64,000 bases of DNA from Nocardioides aquaticus (GCF_018459925.1 NZ_CP075371.1:4216001-4280000), one strand, 5' to 3'. Positions 24,426-33,913 are shown, counted from the first letter of the stretch. The notes: generated by a model from the sequence alone, not told the origin. Program-made: numbers and translations.

Positions 24426-25718
24426 ATGTCCGACCCCCGCCGCCGACGGCTGCAGCGTGCGACGGCGATCCTGCCGCTGGCACTGCTCTCCGCGGCCGTG
24501 ACCGCCAGTCTGGCCTCGCCCCAGGCCGCGCTGACGACCGTCGACGGCCAGCAGTCGCTGCCCGAGGCCGGCTCGCTGCCCGACGGCTCGACGCTGCCCG
24601 AGCAGGCCATCGAGGCCCCGGCCAGCCTCTCCACGCCGAGCCGCTCCGGCGGGCTCGGCCTGGGCGGGCGGGAGGCGGCGGTGCAGAACGCCTCGACCAA
24701 CGACATCCCCTCGGCCGCCCTGGCGGCCTACCAGCGGGCTGCGACCGTGGTGAACGCCGCCGACGAGTCCTGCTCGATCCCGTGGCAGCTGATCGCCGCC
24801 GTCGGCCGGGTCGAGTCCGACCACGGGCGCTACGGCGGCAACGTGCTCGACGACGAGGGCCTGGCCACGCCCGGCATCTACGGCGTCCCGCTGACCGGCA
24901 GCGGCGGCACGGCGCGGATCACCGACACCGACGCCGGCCAGTTCGACGACGACCAGCGCTTCGACCGGGCCGTGGGCCCGATGCAGTTCATCCCCTCCAC
25001 CTGGGCCGTGGTCGGGGTCGACGCCGACGGCGACGGCGAGCGGAACCCGCAGGACATCGACGACGCGGCCCTGGCCACCGGCGTCTACCTCTGCTCGGGC
25101 CCCGACGACCTCTCCGAGCGCCCCGGCCAGCGGGCCGCGGTGTTCCGCTACAACAACAGCAACTCCTACGTCGACCTCGTGATCTCGGTGATGGAGTCCT
25201 ACCTCGGCGGCGACTTCACCAGCGTCCCGACCGGCACCACCGCGGCCGACCCGATCTCGCCCTCGCCGGTGGCCCCGTCGGCGCCGGTCCAGCGGCAGTT
25301 CCAGCCCCAGGCCCCGGCAGGGAGCTCCGGCGGCGGCTCGTCGACCGGTGGTTCGTCGTCCGGCGGGTCCTCGACCGACGGCTCGACGTCCGGCGGCACG
25401 ACCAGCACCCCGCCCGACTCCGGTGACGGCGGCTCCACCCCGGTCACGCCTCCCGTGACCGGGGGCGGCAGCGGAGGAGGCAGCGGCCCCCTCGGCAACC
25501 TCGGCGGAGCCGTCGACGACGCCCTGGGCACCGGTGGCGGCAACAACGGTGGTGGCGGTTCCGGCGGCGGGAACGGCGGTGGTGGCGGTGGCGGCGCCGG
25601 CCCCGTCGAGGAGGTGCTGACCAAGGCTGAGGCGACCGCGCAGTGCCTGGCCTCGGGCATCACGACCTTGGAGGTCCTCAAGCTGGCCACCTGCGTCGAG
25701 AACCTCACCAACCCCTGA
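24426..25718 (+). CDS. Secreted lytic transglycosylase domain protein
   Basis: Peptidoglycan hydrolase that cleaves the glycan backbone. 430 residues: signal peptide (about 1-33, 'RRRRLQRATAILPLALLSAA'), low-complexity linker, SLT/MltB-like domain (about 95-265) with catalytic Glu in 'AAVGRVESDHGRYGG' and 'GPMQFIPSTW', and 'YNNSNSYVDLV'. The C-terminal 160 residues are Gly/Ser/Thr/Pro-rich with a short helical end containing two Cys. ATG at 24426 has GAGGAG eight bases upstream; a GTG at 24366 in frame is less likely. Confidence 0.9.
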   Translation: MSDPRRRRLQRATAILPLALLSAAVTASLASPQAALTTVDGQQSLPEAGSLPDGSTLPEQAIEAPASLSTPSRSGGLGLGGREAAVQNASTNDIPSAALAAYQRAATVVNAADESCSIPWQLIAAVGRVESDHGRYGGNVLDDEGLATPGIYGVPLTGSGGTARITDTDAGQFDDDQRFDRAVGPMQFIPSTWAVVGVDADGDGERNPQDIDDAALATGVYLCSGPDDLSERPGQRAAVFRYNNSNSYVDLVISVMESYLGGDFTSVPTGTTAADPISPSPVAPSAPVQRQFQPQAPAGSSGGGSSTGGSSSGGSSTDGSTSGGTTSTPPDSGDGGSTPVTPPVTGGGSGGGSGPLGNLGGAVDDALGTGGGNNGGGGSGGGNGGGGGGGAGPVEEVLTKAEATAQCLASGITTLEVLKLATCVENLTNP

Positions 25719-25740
25719 CCCACCCGGTCCCCGGACCGAC

Positions 25741-25778
25741 CGAGACCCCCGTACGGCAGGTGCCGTACGGGGGTCTCG
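25741..25778. terminator. Strong hairpin terminator after the transglycosylase gene
   Basis: A perfect 18-bp inverted repeat (25741-25758 with 25761-25778, core CCCCCGTACGGCA) with a GG loop starts 22 bp after the stop. No T-run follows, as is common in high-GC actinobacteria. Could act in both directions. Confidence 0.75.
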
Positions 25779-25897
25779 TGCATGCGGGCGGCGCGGCGGA
25801 TCGGGGTCGGGACGGGTCGTGGGCCTGAGGACGCGCCCCAGCGCGTCGTGGGGCACACGACTCCCGCGCGGCGCGGCGAGCGCCGGGGCCGGACATG

Positions 25898-25947
25898 GAA
25901 AGAACCCGTCTCAGCGGGCCCCCCGGCTCGCTCAAACGGGTTCTTTC
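25898..25947 (+). terminator. Composite hairpin with T-rich tail
   Basis: Outer 12-bp stem GAAAGAACCCGT / ACGGGTTCTTTC encloses an inner stem AGCGGGCC / GGCTCGCT (one G-T pair) with a C-rich loop. On the plus strand it ends in TTCTTTCTTG, so it is oriented as a plus-strand terminator. It lies between the transglycosylase terminator and the probable 6C RNA. Confidence 0.6.
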
Positions 25948-25984
25948 TTGATCATGACGCGCATCCACCCCCCGGCGGAGGCAT

Positions 25985-26060
25985 CACTCTCGGTGTTCGT
26001 GGAATCCCCCCGGATTCCGATCATCGATCAGGGCCCCCCGGCCCCTCCCGACAGGTGCAA
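25985..26060 (+). ncRNA. Probable 6C small RNA
   Basis: Two adjacent hairpins each present exactly six cytosines: GGAATCCCCCCGGATTCC (26001-26018) and GGGCCCCCCGGCCC (26031-26044). That is the defining feature of the actinobacterial 6C RNA (B11 of mycobacteria), whose C-rich loops pair with G-rich ribosome-binding sites. Ends are approximate. The plus orientation is inferred from the family; a TAGTCT -10-like box and the downstream hairpin at 25898 would also suit minus-strand transcription with G-rich loops. Confidence 0.55.
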
Positions 26061-26160
26061 GACTAAGGCCGCTCGGACCGCACACCCACCCCTTGCGGGC
26101 CACACCTGGTCAACAGATCAGTAACAGCGCGGCGGGTCGGCAGCGAGGTCGGCAGCGAGG

Positions 26161-27135
26161 TCAGCCGCGGGTGAGCAGCCGGGCGGCCTTGGCCGCCCAG
26201 TAGGTCAGCACCACGTCGGCCCCGGCCCGCCGGATCGAGGTCAGCGTCTCCAGGATGGCCGCCTCCCGGTCGATCCAGCCGCGCTCGGCGGCCGCCTCGA
26301 CCATGGCGTACTCGCCGGAGACGTTGTAGGCCGCCACCGGCACCTCGACCGCGTCGCGCACCCGGCGGAGCACGTCGAGGTAGCCCAGGGCCGGCTTGAC
26401 CATCACCAGGTCGGCGCCCTCGGCGACGTCGAGGCGGGCCTCGCGCACGCCCTCGACCGCGTTCCCGGGGTCCTGCTGGTACGTCCGGCGGTCGCCCTGG
26501 AGCGTGGACCCGACGGCCTCGCGGAACGGCCCGAAGAAGGCGGAGGCGTACTTCGCGGAGTAGGCCAGCACCGAGACGTCGGTGTGCCCGGCGCCGTCGA
26601 GCGCGGCGCGCACGACCGCGACCTGGCCGTCCATCATCCCGCTGGGCCCGACCATGTCGACCCCGGCGGCGGCGTGGGCGCGGGCCATCTCGGCGTAGCG
26701 CACCAGCGTCGCGTCGTTGTCGACGCGCCCGTCGGGCGTCAGCACCCCGCAGTGGCCGTGGTCGGTGAACTCGTCGAGGCACAGGTCGCTCATCACCGTC
26801 AGCGACTCGCCGACCTCGCCCACCACGTCGGTGATGGCGCGGTTCAGCACCCCGTCGGGATCGGTCGCGCCGGAGCCCACGGCGTCCTTGTGCTCGGGGA
26901 CGCCGAAGAGCATCAGCCCGCCCAGCCCCAGCTCGGCGGCCTCGGCGGCCGCACGGCGCAGGGAGTCGCGGGAGTGCTGGACGACACCGGGCATCGAGTC
27001 GATCGGCACCGGCTCGCTGATCCCCTCACGCACGAAGACGGGCAGCACGAGCTGCCGCGCCTCGAGCGACGTCTCAGCCACCATCCGGCGCAGCGCCGGG
27101 GTGGTCCGCAGCCGGCGCGGGCGCACCCGTGGCAC
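26161..27135 (-). CDS. hemB: Porphobilinogen synthase (delta-aminolevulinate dehydratase)
   Basis: Condenses two 5-aminolevulinates to porphobilinogen. 324 residues with the two Schiff-base lysines in '[16 protein letters not shown]' and '[12 protein letters not shown]', and metal region '[14 protein letters not shown]', where an Asp replaces the middle Cys of the zinc-type cluster. GTG at 27135 has GGAGGG seven bases upstream; GTG at 27126 is possible. It follows cobA/hemD by 38 bp, extending the rex-hem operon. A 12-bp tandem duplication lies just after its stop. Confidence 0.95.
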   Translation of the reverse strand: MPRVRPRRLRTTPALRRMVAETSLEARQLVLPVFVREGISEPVPIDSMPGVVQHSRDSLRRAAAEAAELGLGGLMLFGVPEHKDAVGSGATDPDGVLNRAITDVVGEVGESLTVMSDLCLDEFTDHGHCGVLTPDGRVDNDATLVRYAEMARAHAAAGVDMVGPSGMMDGQVAVVRAALDGAGHTDVSVLAYSAKYASAFFGPFREAVGSTLQGDRRTYQQDPGNAVEGVREARLDVAEGADLVMVKPALGYLDVLRRVRDAVEVPVAAYNVSGEYAMVEAAAERGWIDREAAILETLTSIRRAGADVVLTYWAAKAARLLTRG

Positions 27136-27173
27136 GCCCGCGCCCTCCGGCAGCCCGCCGGCGGCGCCGCCCG

Positions 27174-28898
27174 TCACGACGACGAGGTGACCTTGCGACG
27201 GGCCGCGGGCTTGCGCTCCGACGGCCGGGTGACGGCCACGCCCTCCTCGAGCAGGCCCGTACGACGGGTCGCGCCGAAGTCGGCGAGCGCGTCGGCCAGG
27301 ACGCCCACGTCGGGCTTCGGGGCCATCACGTCGACGCGCAGCCCGTGCTCCTCGGCGGTCTTGGCCGTCGCGGGGCCGATCACCGCGATGATCGTCGAGG
27401 GGTGCGGCTTGCCCGCGATGCCGACCAGGTTGCGCACGGTCGAGGAGGAGGTGAAGACCACCGCGTCGAACTTGCCCGTCTTGATCGCGTCGCGGGTCGG
27501 GGCCGGCGGCGGCGCGGCGCGCACGGTCCGGTACGCCGTGACGTCGTCGCACTCCCAGCCGAGGTCGACCAGGCCGGCCACCAGGTTCTCGGTGGCGATG
27601 TCGGCGCGGGGCAGGAAGACCCGGTTGATCGGGTCGAGCGTCTCGTCGTACTCCGGCCAGTCCTCGAGCAGCCCGGCCGCCGACTGGTCGCCCGAGGGCA
27701 CCAGGTCGGCGCGCAGGCCCCAGGTGGCCACCGAGGCGGCGGTCTTCTCGCCCACGCAGGCGATCTTGAGGCCGGAGAAGGCGCGGGCGTCCAGGCCGTA
27801 CTCCTCGAACTTCTCGCGGACGGCCTTCACCGCGTTGACCGAGGTGAAGACGATCCACTCGTAGCGGCCCTCGACCAGGCCGCGGACGGCCTTGTCCATC
27901 TGCAGCGGGTTGCGGGGCGGCTCGACCGAGATGGTCGGGACCTCCTCGGGCACCGCGCCGTAGCCGCGCAGCCGGGTGGACAGGGTCGCGGCCTGCTCCT
28001 TGGTGCGGGGCACCAGCACGCGCCAGCCGAACAGCGGCTTGGTCTCGAACCACGACAGCGTGTCGCGCAGGTCGACGACGTCGCCGATCACGATGACCGC
28101 CGGCGGGGCGATCCGGGTGGCCCGGACGTCCGCGGCGACGTGCTCGAGGGTGGAGGTGAGCGTCTCCTGCTCGGTGGTGGTGCCGACCCGGGTGATCGCC
28201 ACGGGCGTCTGCGGGTCGCGGCCCGCGGCCACCAGCTCGGCGGCCGTGTCGCCGATGGTGCCGACGCCGGAGAGCAGCACCAGCGTGTCGTCGGTGGCGT
28301 AGCGGCTCCAGTCGACCTTGCCGCCGCAGGTGACGACCGAGACCGCGCGGCGGTCCTTGGTGGTCAGCGGGATGCCGGCGTAGGCCGGGACCGCGGAGAC
28401 CGAGGAGACGCCGGGGACGACCTCGAAGCCGATGCCGGCCTTGACGCAGGCCTGCGCCTCCTCCGGCCCGGAGGCGTAGAGGAACGGGTCGCCGACCATC
28501 AGCCGGGCGACCCGGCGCCCGCGCTTGGCGTGCTTGAGGACCACCTTGGCCCGGGCGGCGTGGGTCAGCGGCTGGCCGTCCTCGCCGAAGCCGCCGTCGA
28601 CGACCTCGGGGACGTCCTCGCCGGCGCCGAGCAGCGCGGCGACCAGCGCCTCGTGCTCGGGGACCTCGGTGACCACGACGTCGGCGTCACCGAGCACGCT
28701 GATCGCGCGCACGGTGAGCAGGTCGGGGTCGCCGGGGCCGGTGCCGACGAAGGAGACCCAGGGCTGGGTGTCGTTCGCGGCGTCCGCGGTGGTGGGGGTC
28801 GTGCCTCGCGTCATGGGGTCTGCACCTCTGCTGCTCTGCGGTCGTGCGGATGGTCGTTCCTGGCCGGGTGGTGCGGGTGGGTCGGTGGTCCTGGTCAT
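27174..28898 (-). CDS. Bifunctional uroporphyrinogen-III C-methyltransferase / uroporphyrinogen-III synthase
   Basis: Fusion of a SUMT (CobA-type) domain (about residues 45-290; '[11 protein letters not shown]', 'MVGDPFLYA', '[13 protein letters not shown]') and a HemD domain (about 300-560; '[14 protein letters not shown]', '[12 protein letters not shown]'). It cyclises the linear tetrapyrrole and can methylate it toward siroheme or corrinoids; such fusions are usual in actinobacteria. ATG at 28898 overlaps the hemC stop (ATGA) like every other junction in this operon, giving 574 residues; ATG at 28814, with AGAGG upstream, would give 546. The N-terminal 28 residues are low complexity, so the start is uncertain. 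Confidence 0.92.
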   Translation of the reverse strand: MTRTTDPPAPPGQERPSARPQSSRGADPMTRGTTPTTADAANDTQPWVSFVGTGPGDPDLLTVRAISVLGDADVVVTEVPEHEALVAALLGAGEDVPEVVDGGFGEDGQPLTHAARAKVVLKHAKRGRRVARLMVGDPFLYASGPEEAQACVKAGIGFEVVPGVSSVSAVPAYAGIPLTTKDRRAVSVVTCGGKVDWSRYATDDTLVLLSGVGTIGDTAAELVAAGRDPQTPVAITRVGTTTEQETLTSTLEHVAADVRATRIAPPAVIVIGDVVDLRDTLSWFETKPLFGWRVLVPRTKEQAATLSTRLRGYGAVPEEVPTISVEPPRNPLQMDKAVRGLVEGRYEWIVFTSVNAVKAVREKFEEYGLDARAFSGLKIACVGEKTAASVATWGLRADLVPSGDQSAAGLLEDWPEYDETLDPINRVFLPRADIATENLVAGLVDLGWECDDVTAYRTVRAAPPPAPTRDAIKTGKFDAVVFTSSSTVRNLVGIAGKPHPSTIIAVIGPATAKTAEEHGLRVDVMAPKPDVGVLADALADFGATRRTGLLEEGVAVTRPSERKPAARRKVTSSS

Positions 28899-29854
28899 GT
28901 GGGGGCCGCCTCGAGGTCGCCGGCGCCGTCGTCGAGCATCTCGGCGGCCAGCCGGGCGCCGAGCCCGGCCGGGTCGGAGACGGGGCCGGCCGCGGAGCTG
29001 CGCACGGCGAGCCCGCCGTCGAGGGACAGCGCGACCGCGCGGACCCACAGCTCGTCGCCGTCCTCGCCCTCGACGAGCTCGGCCATCGCGCCGATCGGGG
29101 CCGAGCAGCCTCCCTCGAGGGTGGCGAGCACCGCCCGCTCGGCCTCGACGCAGGCCCGCGCACGGGGGTCGTCGAGGTCGGCCAGCGCGGCCGCGAGCGG
29201 GTCGCCGGTACGGCACTCGACCGCCAGCGCACCCTGCCCGGGGGCGGGGAGCACCTGGATCGGGTCGAGCACCTCGGTGACCTCGTCGAGCCGGCCGAGA
29301 CGGGCCAGGCCGGCCCGGGCGAGCAGGACGGCGTCGTACTCCCCGGAGCGGACCTTGCCGATCCGGGTGTCGACGTTGCCGCGCACGCCCCGCAGCTCGA
29401 GTCCGAGGCCGAGGGCGTGGACCTGCGCGACGCGGCGCGGGGAACCCGTGCCCACGACGCTGCCGACGGGCAGCTCGCCGAGGGTCAGCCCGTCGCGGGC
29501 CACGACCACGTCGCGGGAGTCCTCGCGACCGGGCACGGCGACCAGGGAGATGCCCTCGGCCGGGTAGGTCGGCAGGTCCTTGAGCGAGTGCACGGCCACG
29601 TCGACCCGGCCGGCGAGCAGCGCGTCGCGCAGCGCGCCGACGAAGACGCCGGTGCTGCCGGCCGTGGTGCTCTCGACCAGGGGGGTGCCGGCGGCCTGGC
29701 TGCGGTCGCCGTCGGTGGTGACCTCGACCAGCTCGACCTCGCGGCCGAGCCGCTCGCGGATCATCGCCGCGACCGTCTCGGACTGCGTCGTGGCCAGCAG
29801 GGAGCGGCGGGTGCCGACCCGGACGGGCGCGTGGGTGCTGTCGGGGGCGCTCAC
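28895..29854 (-). CDS. hemC: Hydroxymethylbilane synthase (porphobilinogen deaminase)
   Basis: Polymerises four porphobilinogens on a dipyrromethane cofactor. 319 residues; 'VGTRRSLLATTQSE' at the N-terminus, 'AVHSLKDLPT', 'GTGSPRRVAQV', 'RGNVDTRIGK' and the cofactor Cys in 'LEGGCSAPIG'. GTG at 29854 overlaps the hemA stop (GTGA). Third gene of rex-hemA-hemC-cobA/hemD. Confidence 0.96.
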   Translation of the reverse strand: MSAPDSTHAPVRVGTRRSLLATTQSETVAAMIRERLGREVELVEVTTDGDRSQAAGTPLVESTTAGSTGVFVGALRDALLAGRVDVAVHSLKDLPTYPAEGISLVAVPGREDSRDVVVARDGLTLGELPVGSVVGTGSPRRVAQVHALGLGLELRGVRGNVDTRIGKVRSGEYDAVLLARAGLARLGRLDEVTEVLDPIQVLPAPGQGALAVECRTGDPLAAALADLDDPRARACVEAERAVLATLEGGCSAPIGAMAELVEGEDGDELWVRAVALSLDGGLAVRSSAAGPVSDPAGLGARLAAEMLDDGAGDLEAAPT

Positions 29855-31197
29855 GACGGACCCTCCTCCCCGACCTTGGGGCGGGTCACGGCGTCGACGG
29901 CCTCGGGGTCGAGGGAGAACAGCTCGGCGAGGGCGGCGGCGTACGACACCGCACCCTGCTCGTCGGCGAGCTCCTTGACCCGGACGGTGGGCTCGTGGAG
30001 GAGCTTGTCGGCGACGCGGCGCAGGGTGCGCAGCACCTCGGCGCGCACCTCGGACTCCAGGCCGGGCAGCCGGGTGTCGAGACGGACCATCTCGGTGTCG
30101 ACGACGCCGGTGGCCATCGAGCGGAGCGCCACCACGGTGGGCGTGACACTGGCCTGGCGTCGCGCGGCCAGGAACGAGGTCACCTCGTGGGTGACGATGT
30201 CGCGGACCTGCTCGACCTCGCGACCGGCCTCGGTGTGCTGCAGGGTCTCGGCCAGCTCGGACAGGCCGACCAGGCCCACGCCGGGCAGGTCGGCGACGGC
30301 CGGCTCGACGTCGCGGGGCAGCGCGAGGTCCAGCACGCACAGCGGCTGCTCGGGGCCGCGGCCGGCGGCCTCCCGCGCGGCGCTGACCTGGGCGGCGCTG
30401 ACCAGCACGCCGGTGGCGCCGGTGCAGGTGATCACCACGTCGGCCTCGCCGAGAGCGAGGGACAGGTCGGCCAGGCGCAGGGCCCGGGTCGAGCCGGGGC
30501 CCGACCCGTCGGCGCGGGGGGCGTGCTCGGCCGCGAGCCGGTCGGCGCGCTCGGCCGAGCGGTTGACCACGGTGACCCGGCCGGCGCCGGCGCGGGCGAC
30601 GGTGGCCACGGCCAGCCCGGCCATCGACCCGGCGCCGACGACCACGACGTCCTTGCCGGCGATCGCGCCGACCTGGGCCTCGGCGCGCTCCAGCGCCACC
30701 GAGACCAGCGACGGGGCGACGAGGTCGATGTCGGTCTCGGCGCGCGAGCGCTTGCCGACCCGCAGGGCCTGCTGGAACAGCACGTTCAGCGACGGGCCGA
30801 CGGTGCCGAGCTCCTGGCCGGTCCGCAGCGCCTTGCGGGTCTGGCCGAGGATCTGGCCCTCGCCCACGGCCATCGAGTCGAGCCCGGCGGCGACCTGGAA
30901 GAGGTGGGAGACCGCGCCGTCGTCGTAGTGGACGTAGAGGTGCGGCAGCATCGACTCGTCCTCGCCGGCCCGGTCGATGAGCATCCGCGACAGCGCCTCG
31001 ACACTGCCGTGGAACCGGTCGACGTCGGCGTAGATCTCGACCCGGTTGCAGGTGGAGATCACGGTCGCCTCGCTGACCCGGTCGGCGGTCGAGACGTCCT
31101 GGACCAGCTTGTGGACGGCGTCGTCGCTGAGCGCGACCTTCTCCAGCAGGGAGACGGGCGCGGAGCTGTGCGAGATGCCGACGACGAGGACGCTCAT
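29851..31197 (-). CDS. hemA: Glutamyl-tRNA reductase
   Basis: First committed step of C5-pathway heme synthesis: reduces glutamyl-tRNA(Glu) with NADPH. 448 residues, with the nucleophilic Cys in 'ISTCNRVEIYA', 'GEGQILGQTR', and the NADPH domain 'VVVVGAGSMAGLAVATV'. The ATG at 31197 overlaps the rex stop (ATGA), so rex and hemA are translationally linked. Rex control of hemA is known in Streptomyces. Confidence 0.97.
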   Translation of the reverse strand: MSVLVVGISHSSAPVSLLEKVALSDDAVHKLVQDVSTADRVSEATVISTCNRVEIYADVDRFHGSVEALSRMLIDRAGEDESMLPHLYVHYDDGAVSHLFQVAAGLDSMAVGEGQILGQTRKALRTGQELGTVGPSLNVLFQQALRVGKRSRAETDIDLVAPSLVSVALERAEAQVGAIAGKDVVVVGAGSMAGLAVATVARAGAGRVTVVNRSAERADRLAAEHAPRADGSGPGSTRALRLADLSLALGEADVVITCTGATGVLVSAAQVSAAREAAGRGPEQPLCVLDLALPRDVEPAVADLPGVGLVGLSELAETLQHTEAGREVEQVRDIVTHEVTSFLAARRQASVTPTVVALRSMATGVVDTEMVRLDTRLPGLESEVRAEVLRTLRRVADKLLHEPTVRVKELADEQGAVSYAAALAELFSLDPEAVDAVTRPKVGEEGPS

Positions 31198-31907
31198 GCG
31201 GAGCCCACCTTCCGGGTCGGGACCGGGGTCGTGGCGTCGACGCCGGCCTTGCGCTGCTGGTGGTAGGCGAGGATCTGCAGCTCGATGGAGAGGTCCACCT
31301 TGCGCACGTCCACGCCCTCGGGCACGGCGAGCACCGCCGGGGCGAAGTTGAGGATGCTGGTGATCCCGCAGCCCACCATCCGGTCGGCCACGTCCTGGGC
31401 GGCCACGGCCGGGGTGGCGATCACGCCGATCGCGACCCCCTGGTCGCGCACCACGCCCTCGAGGTCGTCGAAGGGGCGGACCTCGACGCCGGCGACGACC
31501 TGGTCGTGCCGGTCGGGGTCGGCGTCGAGCAGCGCGACCACGCGGAACCCGCGGCTGCGGAAGCCCGAGAAGCTGGCCAGCGCCTGGCCGAGGTTGCCGA
31601 TGCCCACGATCACCACGGGCCAGTCCTGGGTCACGCCGATCTCGCGGGCGATCTGGTAGCGGAGGTACTCCACGTCATAGCCGACCCCGCGGGTGCCGTA
31701 ACTGCCGAGGTGGGACAGGTCCTTGCGGAGCTTGGCGCTGTTGACGCCGGCCACGGAGGCCAGGTGCTCGCTGGAGCAGGTGGCCGTCCCGGCGTCGGCG
31801 AGCGCGTTCAGGGCGCGCAGGTAGACCGGGAGGCGCGCCACCGTGGCCTCCGGGATGTCCCGGGTCGCCTCGGCCGCACCGGGTCCGGCGGGTGTCCGTG
31901 AGGTCAC
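31194..31907 (-). CDS. rex: Redox-sensing transcriptional repressor Rex
   Basis: NADH/NAD+-responsive repressor of respiratory genes. The 237-residue protein has an N-terminal winged helix ('EATVARLPVYLRALNAL', 'SEHLASVAGVNSAKLRKDLS') and a C-terminal Rossmann domain ('VVIVGIGNLGQALASFSGF'). I chose the GTG at 31907 (VTSRTPAG). A GTG at 31979 would overlap the -10 box and a TTG at 32006 lies inside the operator, so neither fits the promoter below. First gene of the rex-hem operon. Confidence 0.95.
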   Translation of the reverse strand: MTSRTPAGPGAAEATRDIPEATVARLPVYLRALNALADAGTATCSSEHLASVAGVNSAKLRKDLSHLGSYGTRGVGYDVEYLRYQIAREIGVTQDWPVVIVGIGNLGQALASFSGFRSRGFRVVALLDADPDRHDQVVAGVEVRPFDDLEGVVRDQGVAIGVIATPAVAAQDVADRMVGCGITSILNFAPAVLAVPEGVDVRKVDLSIELQILAYHQQRKAGVDATTPVPTRKVGSA

Positions 31908-31977
31908 TGCTCTGCTTTCCAGCCGCACGACGACGTCGGGGGCGCCTCGGTGTGTGGTGCGCGTGGCGGCGTCGTTC

Positions 31978-32006
31978 ACTGTAGGAGTTTGTGAACGGGA
32001 GAACAA
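31978..32006 (-). promoter_or_regulatory. rex promoter with overlapping Rex operator
   Basis: On the minus strand, TTGTTC (32006-32001), 17 bases, then TACAGT (31983-31978) form a plausible sigma-70-type promoter, with transcription starting near 31972, about 65 bp before the rex GTG. The Rex-like site TTGTGAACGGGAGAACAA (31989-32006, plus strand) overlaps the -35 box: one half-site is perfect, the other has three mismatches. Supports autorepression. Confidence 0.65.
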
Positions 32007-32081
32007 AACGAGCGACCGTGGGGGCTAGCACATGTGAGAAGTCACACCGCGCGGGGGGTCGCCGGTTCTGCTACCGGCGGG

Positions 32082-32327
32082 TCACGCGCGGGTGAGGGCG
32101 GCGCGCAGGCGGTGCGCGTCCACCCGCCAGAAGTCGTGCTGGCGCCCGTCGACGAAGGTCACCGGCACCTCCTCGCCGAAGCGCTCCCGCAGGGCGGGGT
32201 CGTCGTCGACGGAGACCTCGTCGAACTCCTCGCCCAGCTCGGCGCAGACCGACGCGACGACCTCCCGCGCAACGTCGCAGAGGTGGCAGCCGGGCCGGCC
32301 GTAGAGCCGGACCCGCGGCGCGCTCAC
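32082..32327 (-). CDS. Glutaredoxin family protein
   Basis: 81 residues with the thioredoxin-fold start 'VRLYGRPGCHLCDVAREVV', a CxxC redox pair (Cys-His-Leu-Cys), and 'EVPVTFVDGRQHDFWRVD' with the cis-Pro. Probably uses mycothiol or another low-molecular thiol (inference from lineage). GTG at 32327 overlaps the ligase stop (GTGA). In other actinobacteria a glutaredoxin of this type also sits beside rex and a HAD phosphatase. Confidence 0.88.
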   Translation of the reverse strand: MSAPRVRLYGRPGCHLCDVAREVVASVCAELGEEFDEVSVDDDPALRERFGEEVPVTFVDGRQHDFWRVDAHRLRAALTRA

Positions 32328-33913
32328 GACCGCTCCGCGGTGGCGTCGCGGAGCCGGGAGCGGGCCACCTTGCCGGTACGCGTGCGCGGCAGCCGCTCGG
32401 CGGCCACGACCCGGGCCGGGCGCTTGAAGACGGCCAGGTGCTCGACGGCGACGGCCTCGACCCCGGCCAGCACCTGCGCGGTGTCGGTGCCGGGCTCGGG
32501 CACGACGTGGGCGACCACGGCGCTCCCGGTCACCGGGTCGTCGGCGCCGACCACGGCGACGGCCTGCACCCCCGGCGCGGTGACCAGCACGGCCTCGACC
32601 TCGACGGGGTAGACGGTGAACCCCGAGACCACGATCGTCTCGGTGAGGCGGTCGACCAGGAGCAGGTCGCCGGCGGCGTCGAGCAGCCCGACGTCGCCGG
32701 TGGACCACCAGCCGTCCGGCCCGGGCCCGCCCTCGCCGCCGGGCCAGTAGCCGCTGAAGAGGTGGGGTCCCCTGACCTGCACCTCGCCGGGGTCCCCGGC
32801 GGCGACCTCGCGACCCTCGGCGTCGACCAGCCGCAGGCCGACCCCGGGCAGCGCCCGGCCCACGGAGTACGGGTCGGCCGGCCCGCCCAGCGTGCTGGCC
32901 ACGACCGGCGACGTCTCGGTGAGCCCGTACCCCTGGTGCACGACCAGGCCGGTCCGCGCGGTGAACTCGGCCGCGGCGGCGGGGTCCAGCGGCGCGGAGC
33001 CCGACATCACCAGGCGGACGGGGCCCAACCGGTCGGTGAGGTCCTCGACCGAGCGCCACCGCTCCAGCACCCCGGGGGCCAGCGGCAGCACGCTGCAGGC
33101 CTCGTCCTCGATCAGGTCCAGGACGCCGCCGGGGTCGAAGACGTCGGCCATCACCAGCTTGGCGCGCTGCCGCAGCACCGCGCCGAGCACGGCGCAGAGC
33201 CCGTACACGTGCGACAGCGGCACCAGCCCGAGGACCACGTCGTCGCCGTGGACCAGGGGCGGCTCGACCCGCGCGACCTGCTCCACGTTGGCCCGCAGCG
33301 CGCGGTGGGTCAGCATCGCGGCGCGCGGGCGGCCGGTGGTGCCGGAGGTGTAGAGGAGCACGGCGAGCTGCTCGGCGTCGTGCAGCGCCGGCGAACGGCG
33401 GGCGCGCTCCGCGCGCAGGTGCTCCCAGGAGCGCTCCCCCGGCAGCAGGGTCGTGCCGACGGCGACCAGGCGGGGGCTGGGGGACGCGCCGCTGGCCTGC
33501 AGGGTGGCCAGGGCCGCGCGGACCGACGTCACCGAGCCCGCGTCGGCCAGGACCATCCGCGCACCGCTGTCGGCGACCACCTGTGCCACCTCGGCCGGCG
33601 TCGAGCCGGGACCGAGCGGCACCGCCACGGCCTGCGCCCGCAGCACGGCGAGGTAGCCGGTGACCATCTCGAGCCGGTTGCCCAGCACCAGCGCGACCCG
33701 GTAGCCGGCCACCACCCCGGCGTCGCCGAGCCCGGTGGCCACCCGGGCCACCTCGGCGTCGAGCTCGCGCCACGTCAGGCTCCGCCCGGAGGCCTCGACC
33801 AGGGCCAGCTTGTCCGGCGACTCCCGGGCGGCGTGCACGAGCAGGTCGTCCAGGCCGTCGGCGGTCGGCGGGGTCACGACGTCGTCGAGCGGTGGCGCAG
33901 CGGCGGCTGGCAT
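32324..33913 (-). CDS. AMP-dependent acyl-CoA ligase
   Basis: ANL-superfamily ligase, 529 residues, probably for fatty or carboxylic acids. Motifs: 'LLYTSGTTGRPRAAMLTHRA' (A3), 'QGYGLTETSPVVAST' (A5), 'WWSTGDVGLLDAAGD' (A7), 'DRLTETIVVSGFTVYP' (A8) and 'RTRTGKVARSRLRD' (A10, catalytic Lys). ATG at 33913 has GGAAG ten bases upstream; a GTG at 33961 would add 16 residues. Two-gene operon with glutaredoxin; divergent from the HAD phosphatase. Confidence 0.88.
   Translation of the reverse strand: MPAAAAPPLDDVVTPPTADGLDDLLVHAARESPDKLALVEASGRSLTWRELDAEVARVATGLGDAGVVAGYRVALVLGNRLEMVTGYLAVLRAQAVAVPLGPGSTPAEVAQVVADSGARMVLADAGSVTSVRAALATLQASGASPSPRLVAVGTTLLPGERSWEHLRAERARRSPALHDAEQLAVLLYTSGTTGRPRAAMLTHRALRANVEQVARVEPPLVHGDDVVLGLVPLSHVYGLCAVLGAVLRQRAKLVMADVFDPGGVLDLIEDEACSVLPLAPGVLERWRSVEDLTDRLGPVRLVMSGSAPLDPAAAAEFTARTGLVVHQGYGLTETSPVVASTLGGPADPYSVGRALPGVGLRLVDAEGREVAAGDPGEVQVRGPHLFSGYWPGGEGGPGPDGWWSTGDVGLLDAAGDLLLVDRLTETIVVSGFTVYPVEVEAVLVTAPGVQAVAVVGADDPVTGSAVVAHVVPEPGTDTAQVLAGVEAVAVEHLAVFKRPARVVAAERLPRTRTGKVARSRLRDATAERS

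Noticed and set aside
31907..32006. Longer rex starting at TTG 32006 or GTG 31979
   Set aside because: The TTG lies inside the Rex-like operator and -35 box, and the GTG overlaps the -10 box; the extra residues lack Rex similarity.
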